Translations under genes and position numbers: made by a program
The notes under the pieces: model-generated
What the model was told of the DNA's origin: nothing
The model's input: only the letters and a program-made list of their open reading frames with translations
Databases searched by the model: none
Shown: piece after piece, positions 50,822 to 64,000 of the stretch
Layout of the letters: the number at the start of each line of letters is the position of its first letter
How positions within the stretch are numbered: the first letter of the stretch is position 1
NCBI RefSeq assembly: GCF_002994745.2
Contig: NC_037094.1
Coordinates: 2,070,001-2,134,000, forward strand
Source of the DNA: Rosa chinensis
Lineage: Eukaryota > Streptophyta > Magnoliopsida > Rosales > Rosaceae
DNA length: 64,000 nucleotides
Reading direction: 5' to 3'

Positions 50822-53800
50822 ATGGCTTCAATTTCAGGACCTGAAAACCCGTCGCCGAACATCTACATACCGCCAGAATGGTCCGACGCCGCCGACGCCG
50901 TCGCACAAGCCTCCGTCGCTTCGCCGCCGCCCATTGTCTTAGTCTGTGGCGCCAAGAACTGTGGAAAGTCCACCTTCTCCCGCTACCTCCTCAACATTCT
51001 TCTCCACCGGTCAGTTAGCTCAATTCAAATTTGTACTCAAAAGTTTTAATCTTTTTTTCAGTTTTGGGTTGTGTTTGGAATTTCAAAGTTTGATGCTTTG
51101 TGTTTGCAGGTATAAGAAAGTTGGGTACTTGGATACAGATGTGGGTCAACCTGAGTTTAGTCCTCCTGGGTTTCTATCTCTTACTGTAGTAGATGAAGTT
51201 ACTCCAGGTAGTTGTTTAGTTTCTGCAATTTTTTTTTTGGTGAGGTTACTAATTGTGGCTTTTTTTTTGGTTAAAAATAGATTTGACAATCCCACATTTG
51301 AAGACGGCGGAGAGGTATGGAGTGTTTATCTTCCTAGCTATGGTTTGAATGATTATGGTTTTTACTACTACATTAGACTTACTATGTATTGTTGGATACT
51401 TCTTTTTCTGAACTGCATTTTGTAACCAAGGCAAGGTTCATCGAAATTTTGATTATTATATGGGAAGGTCCTTGTGGATATTGTTGTGTAATATGGGAAG
51501 TCTTTTCTAGCCATAAAAATGGGAAAATATAGGGCTTGGAATAAGGATATAGTAGAGTTGATGCCTTATTGATGTGGAATAGTTGAGGAATTAGGAGCTA
51601 TTTGATTGGTATGGAAACTTGGGGCTGTTTGGAGTTGGTATCAAGATAACTGTTACCGGTTTATAACACACATTACATGTTCATAACATGAGTTGTATAT
51701 GTTTATGGATCTTCTGAATGCAAGTTATACGTAATGCCACTACATGTATAGGCCGTCTTCATCTGTTTTTTGTTCAAGAAAATAATCTTGGATTCTGATA
51801 ACTGATATGTCGTCTCTTTTCCTCAGATGTTTGTTCTTTGGCGATGTTTCTTCGAAAAGGAATCCAACAACATACTTAAATTGTATATGTGCTTTATATG
51901 ATTACTATCGGAAGGAGTACTGCAACAGTGATAACTCTAATAATATTGGATTGCCTCTCGTTGTGAATACACCTGGATGGGTGAAAGGTACGGTCTTTAA
52001 CTTGGTCTAATTGGCCCCTTTTAGATGCAATTGAACAGGTTCTCCCAATCTTGTGATGATTTTTGGTTGTTTTGTTTGTTTTTTTTTTTCCCACTTAGTC
52101 CTTTTCCCAGTGAGATGCAAACTGACACTTAACTCAAGTTCCACCCTGGTCATGCACTATTTGAGCCAACGCCGAAGTTGTGAATCTTCTTTGATGAGTT
52201 TTTTGTCTGTATATATTATAAATGATTTCCTCCTTCTCCTTGTGTTCTAGGTATTGGCTATGATATTTTGGTGGATATGTTGAAGTATATTTCCCCTACC
52301 CATGTTGTTAAAATAAACATATCTGCTCAGAGTAAGAATCTACCAGATGGGCGATTCTGGTTAGATGAGGATTATGATGGTATGGTAAATCTAACAGAGA
52401 TCAGTTCAGCTCGTCAGGACTCTTTGAATAGATCGTAAGTTCTCTGTCTTCAAGACTGTCTGGAAAGCTCTACTTGAATGCAACTTATTAGTACAGTTTT
52501 TGCTTTCCCACCTTGTGAGTAGATTCATTAATGGTATTTTCATTTTTTTTTATTTTACTGCAAGGTTCATTACTATTTAGTATTCTTCTTTCCCTTGACC
52601 ATCTATCAGCTCTATTCCAAGTGCCAAATTTTTGTACTTGAAAAGAATTTGTAGGAGGTGATTGCTGTTAATTAAAGTCTGAAATATTATTTAATGTCAG
52701 TCATTTATTTAGCTTTTTGTGCTTTGATAAGTAGCATAGGCTTGCTAGAAGATGAGATTATGTATGAATGTGCTGGTTCTGTCTTACATCTTATCTCCAT
52801 TATATTGCAGGGTTCTAGTCCAAAAGGATGCACGGCTGCTGCGCGATATACGTTTAATGGCTTATTTCAGGCAGTGCTTTTCAAGTAACTTGAACATTTC
52901 TACAATCAAAGAACTTGCTAATGCTTTGGCATCTCACCCTCCTTATGAAGTTCCAATATCTAGCATTAAGATTAGGCATCTCCATTGTCAGGTCAGTTCT
53001 AACAGTTGATTGACTCACTGCATATTGTGGAAATTTTAAAATCTTGGTCGTTGACAAGTACTACAGGATTTTATACTATTCCTGTTTTTAGAGGACATTT
53101 TAACAGTAAGCTTAGTGGTGATTACTGAACTACCTCATAATTTCAATTCTCTGTCAACATTGGAATTCTGTTCAATGTCTATAATAGTTCAATTTTTCTG
53201 TGCTAGGTCCCAGGTACTGAGATCTTCTATAGTTTGAATGGAAGCATTGTTGGCTTGGCAGTTAGCACTGAAGGCTCAAAAGATTTACCATGGTGTGTTG
53301 GTCTTGGTAAGTTACTTTTGCAACTTATTGCTGCCAGATTTGTCTGATTTTATGTGTGTGTACACATCTGTGCTCATTGTTTTATGTATTCTGGTTCTTG
53401 TGTCTTGAACTCTGGATTACAAGATAGATTTTCCAATCAAACATGTAATGCAGTTCACAAAAACAAAATTTATATGTTTGAATGATTTCCATGGACTTTT
53501 ATACGACTATGGTTATATTTATTCTTTTATTTTGGTCTGAAAGTGAAACCAACCAATGAATGCTAGCATTTATTTGATGTCTGTTGAACTAGGAATTGTG
53601 AGGAGCATTGACACACTCAAAGGCTTGCTATATGTGATAACACCTGTTCCACAAGGCACTCTGGAAAATGTGGATCTTCTGCTGCAGGGTTTTATCCAAA
53701 TTCCTACTAGTTTGTTGCAGGTAATTGAACCCATCTAATTGATGTTATTGAACATTTGTGTGCTTCTCCATAGTTCCTCACATTCTCAAATACCCACCTC

Positions 53801-53998
53801 TTGAATAACTGCCATATTGCCTCGCCTAAGATGTATACAGCTTCCATTACATCAAATGTCATCGAGATGTTCTTTCTGTTACATATCTATCGAAGCAAGA
53901 GCCAGAGTATCAAAATATACTTACTGAATCAACTGAATTTTCAGGTCCAGGGGAGCAGATCGCCTTATATGTCTGCAAATGTTTTGTCTTCGAGCTAG
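50822..53998 (+). CDS. NOL9: polynucleotide 5'-hydroxyl kinase NOL9/GRC3
   Basis: Nine exons: 50822-51009, 51110-51207, 51281-51314, 51827-51987, 52251-52434, 52811-52991, 53207-53306, 53593-53720 and 53945-53998. They join in frame to 375 residues, the size of the plant NOL9 homologue. The P-loop GAKNCGKST lies at 43-51, followed by DTDVGQPEF at 71-79 and TPGWVKG, all typical of the Clp1/GRC3 kinase family. GRC3/NOL9 phosphorylates RNA 5'-OH ends during ITS2 removal in pre-rRNA processing, in the nucleolus. The plant protein is shorter than animal NOL9 and lacks long N-terminal extensions. The start follows an in-frame CT-rich leader with no upstream in-frame ATG seen. Intact; no close neighbour in the same pathway. 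Confidence 0.93.
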
Positions 53999-54325
53999 CT
54001 CCTTCACAGTTGCCTGGGTTTCATCAAAATGACCTCCTTGATTAGGCTAAGTAGTTACCGTGTATGCAAGAGATGAGGAAGTAGTAACCTTCGGGCAGCC
54101 TGTTTTATGTAATGCTATAAATCTTGATATAGTTATATATTTGAACCAAAGAAATTACTCACTTCGGTTACCTATTTTTCCTTGAATGAACTTCTACTTT
54201 AATCAAGATGAACTTACGTTTGTAATATGAAATTTAACTCTTTGGTCTTTAAAAATTCAAAAAGAAAAAGTACCATGAACATTGAACAAACATAATGGAA
54301 GGCACATCTCATCGTGACAGGCTAT
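53999..54325. other. NOL9 3' flank
   Basis: Probable 3' UTR and downstream sequence; no other feature seen. Confidence 0.4.
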
Positions 54326-54333
54326 ATATTCTA

Positions 54334-55136
54334 GGGTCTTTCTAAATATATTCAGCAAAAATCTAAGTAAACTCAGCAATATATTTATTTGTAAATACTT
54401 TTAATTAAACAAACTGATTTCTCCAAAATATCCCCCTCTTTAAAACGATATACCCAGCAAAAAAAACTAATTGACAAACAAAACCTGCCTAGCTCTTTAT
54501 AACCGATATCTCCATCAATCCCCCAGTTCCTATTTGAAGTTTTCAATCCCAACGCCAAGTTTATAATAAAAAGCACTATCAAAAGTGAAGTGAATGAAGT
54601 AAAGCAACTTTCTCAATCAATAAGGACTTTGAATGGCTTGCCCAGATTAGACAAAAATGAAGTGCGTAGTGATTTTGTTTTTCTCTTTTGTATTGAATAT
54701 TTTAAATTGATGGAGAAACTCTGAATTTTGATTTGAGTGAAACATCAAAAATTTGCTGAAATTTAATTATTTGTGCTCATGTAGGCTCGATTGGTAAATG
54801 AAGTTTTGAAGGAATGAGATGAAGATAGAAAATAGAATTAGACCACGATAGGCAGTTGAAGGAATAATATTAGCGACATCCTTAATCATGACGGCGATGA
54901 TCTGGGTAATAAAAAGATGTGAAAGTATCATATTAGTGTGTTCAATGGATCACGGCTGAATCGAAATTGTTGAAGTTGACAAGTAGAACAGCGTCTGCAG
55001 AGCGGTTGCTGGGTATATTTTATGAGGGTATTTTAGGAATAATTATTGTGTTTAATTAGACACATTTAAAGATATTTAAAAATAAATATATTGCTGGGTA
55101 TACTTAGATTTTTGCTGGGTACATTTAGAAAGACCC
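54334..55136. mobile_element. TIR transposon (hAT- or MULE-like, non-autonomous) with 8-bp TSD
   Basis: An 803-bp element has ends GGGTCTTTCTAAAT and ATTTAGAAAGACCC and exact 8-bp duplications ATATTCTA (54326-54333 and 55137-55144). The inverted arms match well for about 75 bp (CAGCAAAAATCTAAGTA, CAGCAATATATTTATTT) and more loosely to about 145 bp. No transposase frame is present. The 8-bp TSD favours hAT; arm length and the GGGT start would suit Mutator-like elements. Confidence 0.88.
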
Positions 55137-55144
55137 ATATTCTA

Positions 55145-55528
55145 TCCTAAAATTTCTTCCCAGTGAAACGCTGGCGTTTATCTCATCCAATTGGTTGGAA
55201 AGTGCACGATAGGCCGTTATTTCAGGTACACAATTAGCCTAGGAACCGCCATTTTTCCCAAGCTTTTTTCCTATATGTAGGCAAATGAATTCCACCACCC
55301 AAAACTTAAAACCTTGATTTGGAACATTACCCTTCTCCTTCTTTAGACTCAAACACACACAGGTACAGGGAGAAAGGTCATGATCTAGGCACGGTCTGCT
55401 CCACCAAGGTCATGATCTTCCTTCTCATCAGCCTCTGAGTACTCTCATTTTTGGACTCCATATTCATAACAACCTTCAAATTTCCAATCTAAACCCACCA
55501 AAAGTTCTTGGTATATTACGTTTGTTTC
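55145..55528 (+). promoter_or_regulatory. promoter/leader of the myosin-binding protein gene
   Basis: About 380 bp between the transposon and the start codon. The promoter of this gene is therefore bounded by, or partly replaced by, the TIR element. No specific site is claimed. Confidence 0.4.
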
Positions 55529-58226
55529 ATGAGTTCAAACAAGAAAACAATAACAAAGGGACGCTTCACCCTTTATGTGGAGCGAAACATGGGAGAGCTC
55601 TCACGCTTCATGGTCTATGCTGTGCTTGAATGGGCCTTGATCATTCTGCTCTTCATTGATGGCCTTTTTGCTTTTGTTGCCAATGAATTCGCCAAGCTAT
55701 TTGAGCTCAGATACCCCTGCTGGCTTTGCTCCAGGATCGATCACATTCTCGTTAACAGAGGTCGTGATTTCTATTATAATGATTCCATATGTGAATCACA
55801 CAAGAAAGATGTCTCATACCTTGCTTACTGCCACAACCACAAGAGGCTATCCGACATAAGAAAGATGTGTGAGGCATGTCTTCTTTCATTTGCAACCGAA
55901 AAAGAGTCTGATTTTGACACATACAAGTCCCTAGTTGGGATCTTGCACAAGGATCTCGAGTGCTTTGTGGAGGATGATGAACATCAAATTCAGTTGAGTG
56001 TGCCTGCAGCAAGGACATGGGAGGATGCAGGGTCGATTGAGAAGAGTAGGGACAGCATGACCATAGGGTGTTCATGTTGCGGGGCGCCATTGAAGTTGAG
56101 TTCAGCTTCCTCCTACTCAAAAGCAAAGAGTGTTAGCGGGCTAGCGCAAGCTCCTACGCCTTCTCCACGAGCACCCGCAGGGAGAAATGATGATAATCCT
56201 GGTTTGGACTTGCCCCCTATTCGATATCCAGAACTCAAGTTTATGTCTGATAATGAGTCTGAGCTTCCAGAGGATGTGTATGGAACACACATGAAAAATC
56301 GTGAGTCTCCTAAACACACAAAATTATTTTGGTTTCTTTACTAGTCACTTATGGTTATGAAGAGTTTAAGATATTATTCCTAATTCCAATAGCTCTTAAT
56401 ATAACATTATGGATACGTGTTTTTCCAAGCATGAATGATTTAGCGGATGGATTTTGTGTCTGCAGAAAAGGAAGATCCGAAAGCTGCTACATTGCCATTA
56501 TTGACAGAAGGTGATGAGTTAGCTGATGATGCTAACAGGACTCCTATATATGGCAGAGGAAACAGGTTCTTTGGAATCCCACTTTCAGATTCAGCTCAAA
56601 ATAGTCCTAGGGTGGCTATGAGGATTTCAAAGAAATCACCACTCGAAAAGAGCGAGTTTGCTTTGGAATCGGTTGATGGAAATCTTCCAAATGATGCAGA
56701 TTGTGATTCAATTTTGCACCGTCTGAAGAGACAGGTCCGCTTGGACAGGAAGTCACTGATGGCTTTGTACATGGAACTCGATGAAGAAAGAAGTGCTTCA
56801 GCTGTAGCAGCCAACAATGCAATGGCTATGATCACAAGGCTACAAGCAGAGAAGGCTGCTGTTCAGATGGAGGCATTGCAATATCAGAGAATGATGGAGG
56901 AGCAGGCGGAGTATGACCAAGAAGCCCTGGAAGCAACATATGATTTGCTTGCCAAGAGAGAAGATGATCTCAGGGTTTTAGAGGCTGAAATAGAGGCTTA
57001 TAGGGAGAAATATGGATTGTTGAAGGAATTTGTCTACAAGGACCAAGATGAGGCTGGTGAATGTGGTACTCCTCTGAGCGTAAAGTATGGCGCAAACAAC
57101 ATGCAAAATGATCAAGCCGGGTCAGCAAAGGAAGAGAATGCAGAGGCTGCCCACGGCGAAAGTTTGAAACCACTGAAAGGGGAGAAGACTTACCTACTTG
57201 GGCGGTTCAAGAAACTAGACAAGATGAGAAACTCATCATCTAATGGGTTCTTGCCAGATGGTCTGAATGAGGATGAGATAGGTAACACATACAACCATAA
57301 ACAGTCAAGTTTGAAATGAGTATGTATAATTGTTTTGAATTTTCGAAAAATGAATAATTACTGTTTCTAATATTGCAGGAAATGGAAACAAAGCTGCCCT
57401 AACAAGGCAATTGTCGCTGTTGTCTCATCTTAGTGATAGAGTGAAGGCTCTTGAATCTGACACCGGATTCCTAGAGTATGCTGCTAAGACACTTGAGAAA
57501 CATAGTGAAGGAACAAAACTTTTGACAGAGATAACTCAAAATTTACAGAAGCTCCGGCACCTAGTGAATCTGCCTACTGAGGAACAAAACAAGACGCCTC
57601 CGGTGGAACAAAAGAAGGAGCAAAACAAGACGGATTCGGAGGAACAAAAGAAGGAGCAAAACAAGACGCTTCCGGAGGAACAAAATAAGAAGTCTCCGGA
57701 GGAACAAAAGGAGCAAAGTAAGACGCCTTCGGAGGAACAAAAGGAGCAAAACAAGACGCCTCCAGGGGAACAAAAGAAGGAGCAAAACAAGACGCCTCCG
57801 GAGGAACAAAATAAGGCGCATCCGGAGGAACAAAAGGAGCAAAGTAAGATGCCTTCGGAGGAACAAAAGGAGCAAAACAAGAAGCTTCCGGAGGATCAAA
57901 AGGAGCAAAACAAGACACCTCCAGAGGAACAAAAGAAGGAGCAAAGTAAGACGCCTCCAGAGGAACAAAAGGAGCAAAGTAAGACGCCTCCACAAGAACA
58001 AAAGAATGAGCAAAGTAAGACGCCATCCGAAGAACAAAATAAGGAGCAAAACAATATGCCCCCGGAGGAACAAAGTAAGACGCCTCCAGAGGAACAAAAT
58101 GAGCAAAAGAAGACGCTTTCAAATGAACAAAATAAGATTCCTCCGGAAGAACAAAACAAAATGTCTCCAGAAGAACAGAAAAAGGAACAAAAAGACCTTA
58201 CTTCTATAGTAAAAAGTTGGTTCTAA
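55529..58226 (+). CDS. myosin-binding protein (MyoB-type, GTD-binding/DUF593)
   Basis: Three exons: 55529-56300, 56466-57281 and 57379-58226, giving 811 residues. A transmembrane segment lies at about 28-52 (MVYAVLEWALIILLFIDGLF), followed by a Cys-rich region starting PCWLC (63-67) and including CSCCG. The coiled-coil GTD-binding domain spans about 338-443 (RLKRQVRLDRKSLMALYMEL). In Arabidopsis such proteins sit on vesicles and recruit myosin XI through its tail. A second conserved stretch (LSDRVKALESDTGFLEY) opens exon 3. The family normally ends soon after it, but here about 209 residues of EEQ-KEQNK-TPP repeats follow (597-805). The chosen ATG gives the usual short N-terminal lead; ATG 55589 is possible. 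MyoB subtype is uncertain. Confidence 0.9.
57583..58190 (+). repeat. coding minisatellite, EEQKEQNKTPP-type units
   Basis: About 20 imperfect units of 21-36 bp (GAGGAACAAAAGGAGCAAA) encode a charged, Q/E/K-rich tail of the myosin-binding protein. All units keep the reading frame, and the antisense strand is also open in several frames purely because of the repeat composition. Confidence 0.9.
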
Positions 58227-59204
58227 TGGTAATTTCTTATGAATCTTACAAACTTTTGTTTCAATATTTTTTCCCTATTTCTTTAATTAGATAGCTTGAA
58301 GCTTCGATTCATGTTCTGTAATTTTGAATTCTTCATTACAAAATACTCCTTGATTATGCATGAACCATGGCTTAGTTGACTAACCTGTACTTAATCTACT
58401 TTGATAATGAAGAAACTAGGATACTGTCGGTTTTTCGTGATGCCAGAGATTCAGAGAAGGTAGAAAGGAGAGGTGAAACAGTTTACATAGCTGACAAGCA
58501 AAACCCCAAAAGGAAGGACCTGGAGGACCTGGAGGACCAGAAGGCATTGCTTGAAATGTATTAATTCATAGAGTTTTTCTCTTTCAGTAGAGTTGTTGCT
58601 TCATGTATGGATCCAAAAGCATATGATTTTTCTGTACTTATAATCCCTTTCTAAATAGAAATTTTTTTACCAATTTTTTTGCTCTATACATCAACACCCT
58701 GAACCTAAGCTATGTTTAGGAGTGCAAGTTCATCCTAAAAGAGCTCATAAAGAAACAGTAAGCGAATTACAAAGAAACAGTGAGAGGATTACTCAAAACC
58801 ACGCATAGGACAGCAATGTTGTAAATTAGGGTTTGTCTACTAGAAACAAGATTTATCTAATGTAAGAAGTTTCATAGATTGATCTGATGCAAGAAGGTTA
58901 TGAGATTGAATTTGGAAACAAGCTTTCTACTACTGAATTAAAATGCAGCTCTTAAAACACAGTTTTTCATTGTGGTTTCCGTCATCCTTTTCAACTATTT
59001 CAATACAAGATGCAATTGTTACCAAGAAAATTCTATAAATCACATGAATTAAGCAGCAGAACAACTCTAACCAAAAGAATGATATGTTTTCTTTCTGTCA
59101 CTTTCTCAACTGAACATCAAAACTCATCTTCTTTGTGAGACAAATCTACAAAAAACACGACAAGGAACAAGAAGAATAGCTAATCGGTGGTAAAGTTATG
59201 TGGA
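58227..59204. other. intergenic DNA between MyoB and PP2A genes (convergent)
   Basis: Holds the 3' UTRs. A 62-codon frame at 58376-58564 (ILSVFRDARDSEKVERR, then DLEDLEDQKALLEMY) looks protein-like in composition. It is unplaced: possibly an alternative last exon or a gene remnant. I do not call it a gene. Confidence 0.4.
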
Positions 59205-61752
<2,548 letters not shown>

Positions 61753-62379
61753 CGTGGTGGAGATTTTAGGTCTTGATTGGCGGTGCGGTGGGAGCTGGAC
61801 TCGCCGGAAATGGAGTGGAGCGGAGGTTCTAGGTCGACATGGGTTGGCGAGGTGGGAGGAGATTAGGGTTAGGGTTTGGGATGAGAGAGAGAGAGAGAGG
61901 GGATTGGGTGGTGAAGCTCGATTTTGGTTGCAGGTGAGTTGTAAACAGAGAGATTCAGAGTGGTGAGTTTCCCAGTAGGGGTCCTTGAGTTTATATCTAT
62001 TTTCGCAATTGGCTTCTGTCTTTTGGGTATTTTCATTTCTTTCCTATAGTTTCGTAAAATGATATATTTTCGGTATAATGCATATGAGATCATTTCTGCC
62101 TTTTATGTGAAAAAGGTGCTTACAAAGTGAAATTTCAACCTTGATTGGAATGCGAATGAGATTGGACAAGTTTGGCTCGCCAAGGGTCTAATAACCAAAC
62201 GTAGATATTCTCTCATGTTAAATCCTTTAATTCTTAATGCGGAGTCGTCATTCACTTCTGTCATGCTCTATTATCTATTATAAGAAATCTTGATAACAAT
62301 ACTTAATTGATAAAGTCTAGAAGTGTATTTTGTGCTTCACATAATTCAAATTAAGGTGTTGAAGGCACGCCTCCTATTT
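61753..62379. promoter_or_regulatory. PP2A leader/promoter with telo-box and GA tract
   Basis: A (GA)n run at 61883-61900 is (TC)n in the gene sense. Telo-box-like TTAGGGTTAGGGTTTGGG at 61863-61880 lies next to it, about 115 bp upstream of the ATG. Both are typical of leaders of plant housekeeping genes. Confidence 0.5.
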
Positions 62380-62409
62380 AACCAAAGTGTTTTTGAATTC
62401 TAACACGAG

Positions 62410-63432
62410 CGAAAATAGCCGTCTGAGAGCACGAGTCAAGCTTCCATCCCTGTCCGGCGGCGTGCCCTCTCGCCGTCGTCGACCCGTGAGGGTCTGGAGT
62501 AAGCCTGATCTCTCGATCGACATCCTTGTCTGTATCGGGGGTCTTTGGTGCTAGTGTGCAGATTGGGGTAAGGAGAAATCACGGTGGCTGTCAAGATTTG
62601 GGCTTTTCATCGATGGCCTCATCAGCGGAGGGGATGGGAGGAGCGACTCCGGAGGCTGCTGGGTGGTGGAGGGCTTGTGGCAGCGCGACGTTGCACTGAT
62701 CCATTTGGATCGGATCTATTGGATTTGATCTGGTGAAACATCCATGGCGCAAGGGTGTTTTCGGCATGCTGGTGGTGGCGGTCTGGAGTTTCAGGCAAGG
62801 CGGCTTTGGTGGTCATTAGCCGGTGGTGGATTGGGCCAGGCTTGGCTGGCAATGTGCAATTCTCTTGCTTCCTGTATTAAGGCTTGGGCTAGGACTCCCT
62901 TTATGGGCTACCTATTTTATTTTTGTTGTTAGCTTTATTTTCAGCAGCTATTTCATTATGTCGCGTCTTTGGCGTGCAATAAATCTCTACACTTGTTGTG
63001 TAGGACTAGTAGGGTCTTGTGCTTGTGTATGCACTAAATATGCCTTGTCTGCTCTAGGTAGGCGGCGGTTTTTTTGCTTTGTCAAATGGTCGCTACCGCC
63101 TAATGGCAGGATGAGACAAAGTGTCGTCGAATTTATTTTTCGGCCTTAACATCAGAGGAAAGCTGTGCTAAAGCTGGTAATTATGTTATGTTATAATCGG
63201 GTTACATATCAAGTTATCTTTCTGCTATGTTAAAGCAAATAGAGTAGCTAATTGTGCACTCTTTGCTAGTTGGTACTTGTTAGAATACAAGTCTCCTATA
63301 GAGATTTCTGTTATTATTTCGGAAAAAAATCTAAATAGCGGGTTTAGGCTCAATGTCCCCCCTCTTGTATTCGACAGTTTTATTAATCAAGGCTTGCGGG
63401 CAGCTGCACCAGCCTTTTATTTAAAAAAAAAA
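62410..63432 (+). mobile_element. LINE-like retroposon remnant with A-tail
   Basis: GC-rich left part (CCGGCGGCGTG, CGCCGTCGTCGACCC near 62457-62485), then T-rich DNA. The tail (TTTATTAATCAAGGCTTGCGG, then GCAGCTGCACCAGCC, at 63380-63412) resembles plant L1-type 3' ends, followed by oligo-A at 63423-63432. No RT frame and no TSD found. The layout parallels 1156-2138. The left boundary is uncertain. Confidence 0.5.
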
Positions 63433-64000
63433 ATCTACTTACTGGTATTTAATTAGAAAATGAGGGGGGTGTATTGTATATGGAATTAGTGGAAGTTTTA
63501 AAGAAATCTATGGAATTTAAAAGTCTGGGTGTATTCAATATAGACTTTTAACAGTCCATGAAAGTCTTGAGGTATTCAATTAGGATTTTTAAAGACTTCA
63601 TGAATTCCACCAAAATCTAGGGGTATTCAATTAGGACTTTTAAAAATGAATAAAAGTACAGAGGTATTCAAAATATCATTCATACTTATGGAATTAGAAA
63701 ATCATGGATAATCATGGACTTTGTAGTGTTAACTATACATAACAAACTCCAATAATTTTCCAGCCTCCAGACCAAAGATTTCAAAAAGTCTATCAAAGTT
63801 TCCTTTTCAAAAAAAAAAAAAAGGTCTATCAAAGTTATTCTCTCTACGCACGAAGAAGTTTGTCCTTCATCATCTCTCTTTCTTAATTTTTTGTCTTTTC
63901 TCTAATTTTTTATGATATCAACTTTTTTTGATACCCAATATGTTCATTGTAGTTGTTGAATGTGATTTTTGTTTTTTTGTTTTTGTTTTTTTTTTTTCAA
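63433..64000. other. repeat-derived intergenic DNA
   Basis: GTATTCAATTAGGACTTTTA-type words recur with variation at about 63532, 63575, 63623 and 63663. These may be arms of an unclassified MITE. The window ends in T-rich DNA with no gene. Confidence 0.4.

Noticed and set aside
55508..55528. Extending the MyoB start upstream of the first ATG
   Set aside because: The frame would begin at TTG. The ATG at 55529 gives the expected N-terminus.
57536..58159. Long antisense frames over the MyoB repeat
   Set aside because: They arise because the repeat unit lacks stops on the opposite strand. They have only repeat-driven composition and no independent start or motif.
62622..63149. Coding frames near the right end
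   Set aside because: They lie in the LINE-like GC-rich segment and show no RT, endonuclease or other domain.

Overview
This is nuclear DNA from a dicot plant. Evidence: GT-AG introns, AT-rich intergenic DNA, plant-only gene families (CC-NB-LRR receptors, GTD-binding myosin adaptors, SHAQKYF MYB, plant S6 kinase) and dense nested transposons. A Rosaceae species (rose/strawberry type) is my guess from general sequence character; nothing in the window proves it.

Layout. 1-3.8 kb: intergenic, with a LINE-like retroposon flanked by a 15-bp target duplication (TSD). 3.8-5.25 kb (+): three-exon 1R-MYB repressor-type factor. 6.0-6.2 kb: palindromic MITE. 6.8-9.2 kb (-): 809-codon ORF joining a kelch-like N-terminal half to a CPR1-type F-box half. 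10.4-21.0 kb (+): divergently oriented paralogue of that N-terminal half, now a pseudogene split by an 8.7-kb LTR retrotransposon that itself carries two independently inserted solo LTRs. 21.55-23.1 kb: Mutator-like element with a G-run/palindrome minisatellite. 24.7-27.3 kb and 34.7-37.4 kb (+): two closely related CNL immune receptors. Between them on the minus strand lie an S6 kinase (28.8-31.1 kb) and a decayed CDKD kinase fragment (32.1-32.4 kb). 39.1-49.1 kb (-): 27-exon transportin-SR (MOS14). 50.8-54.0 kb (+): NOL9/GRC3-type RNA 5'-kinase. 54.3-55.1 kb: TIR transposon with 8-bp TSD. 55.5-58.2 kb (+): myosin-binding protein with a long EQ/K repeat tail. 59.2-61.75 kb (-): PP2A catalytic subunit. 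62.4-64 kb: LINE-like remnant and other repeat-derived DNA.

How the genes relate. They are ordinary eukaryotic single units, with no operon logic. The housekeeping block (S6K, MOS14, NOL9, MyoB, PP2Ac) has intact exon structures that I reconstructed splice site by splice site. The NLR pair, its duplicated flanks and the CDKD fragment point to segmental duplication around S6K. In Arabidopsis, CPR1-type F-box proteins control NLR stability and MOS14 is needed for correct NLR transcript splicing. Their proximity to two NLRs here is worth noting, but may be chance.

Limits: exon borders come from reading frames, splice signals and remembered family sequence. No alignments or transcript data were available.
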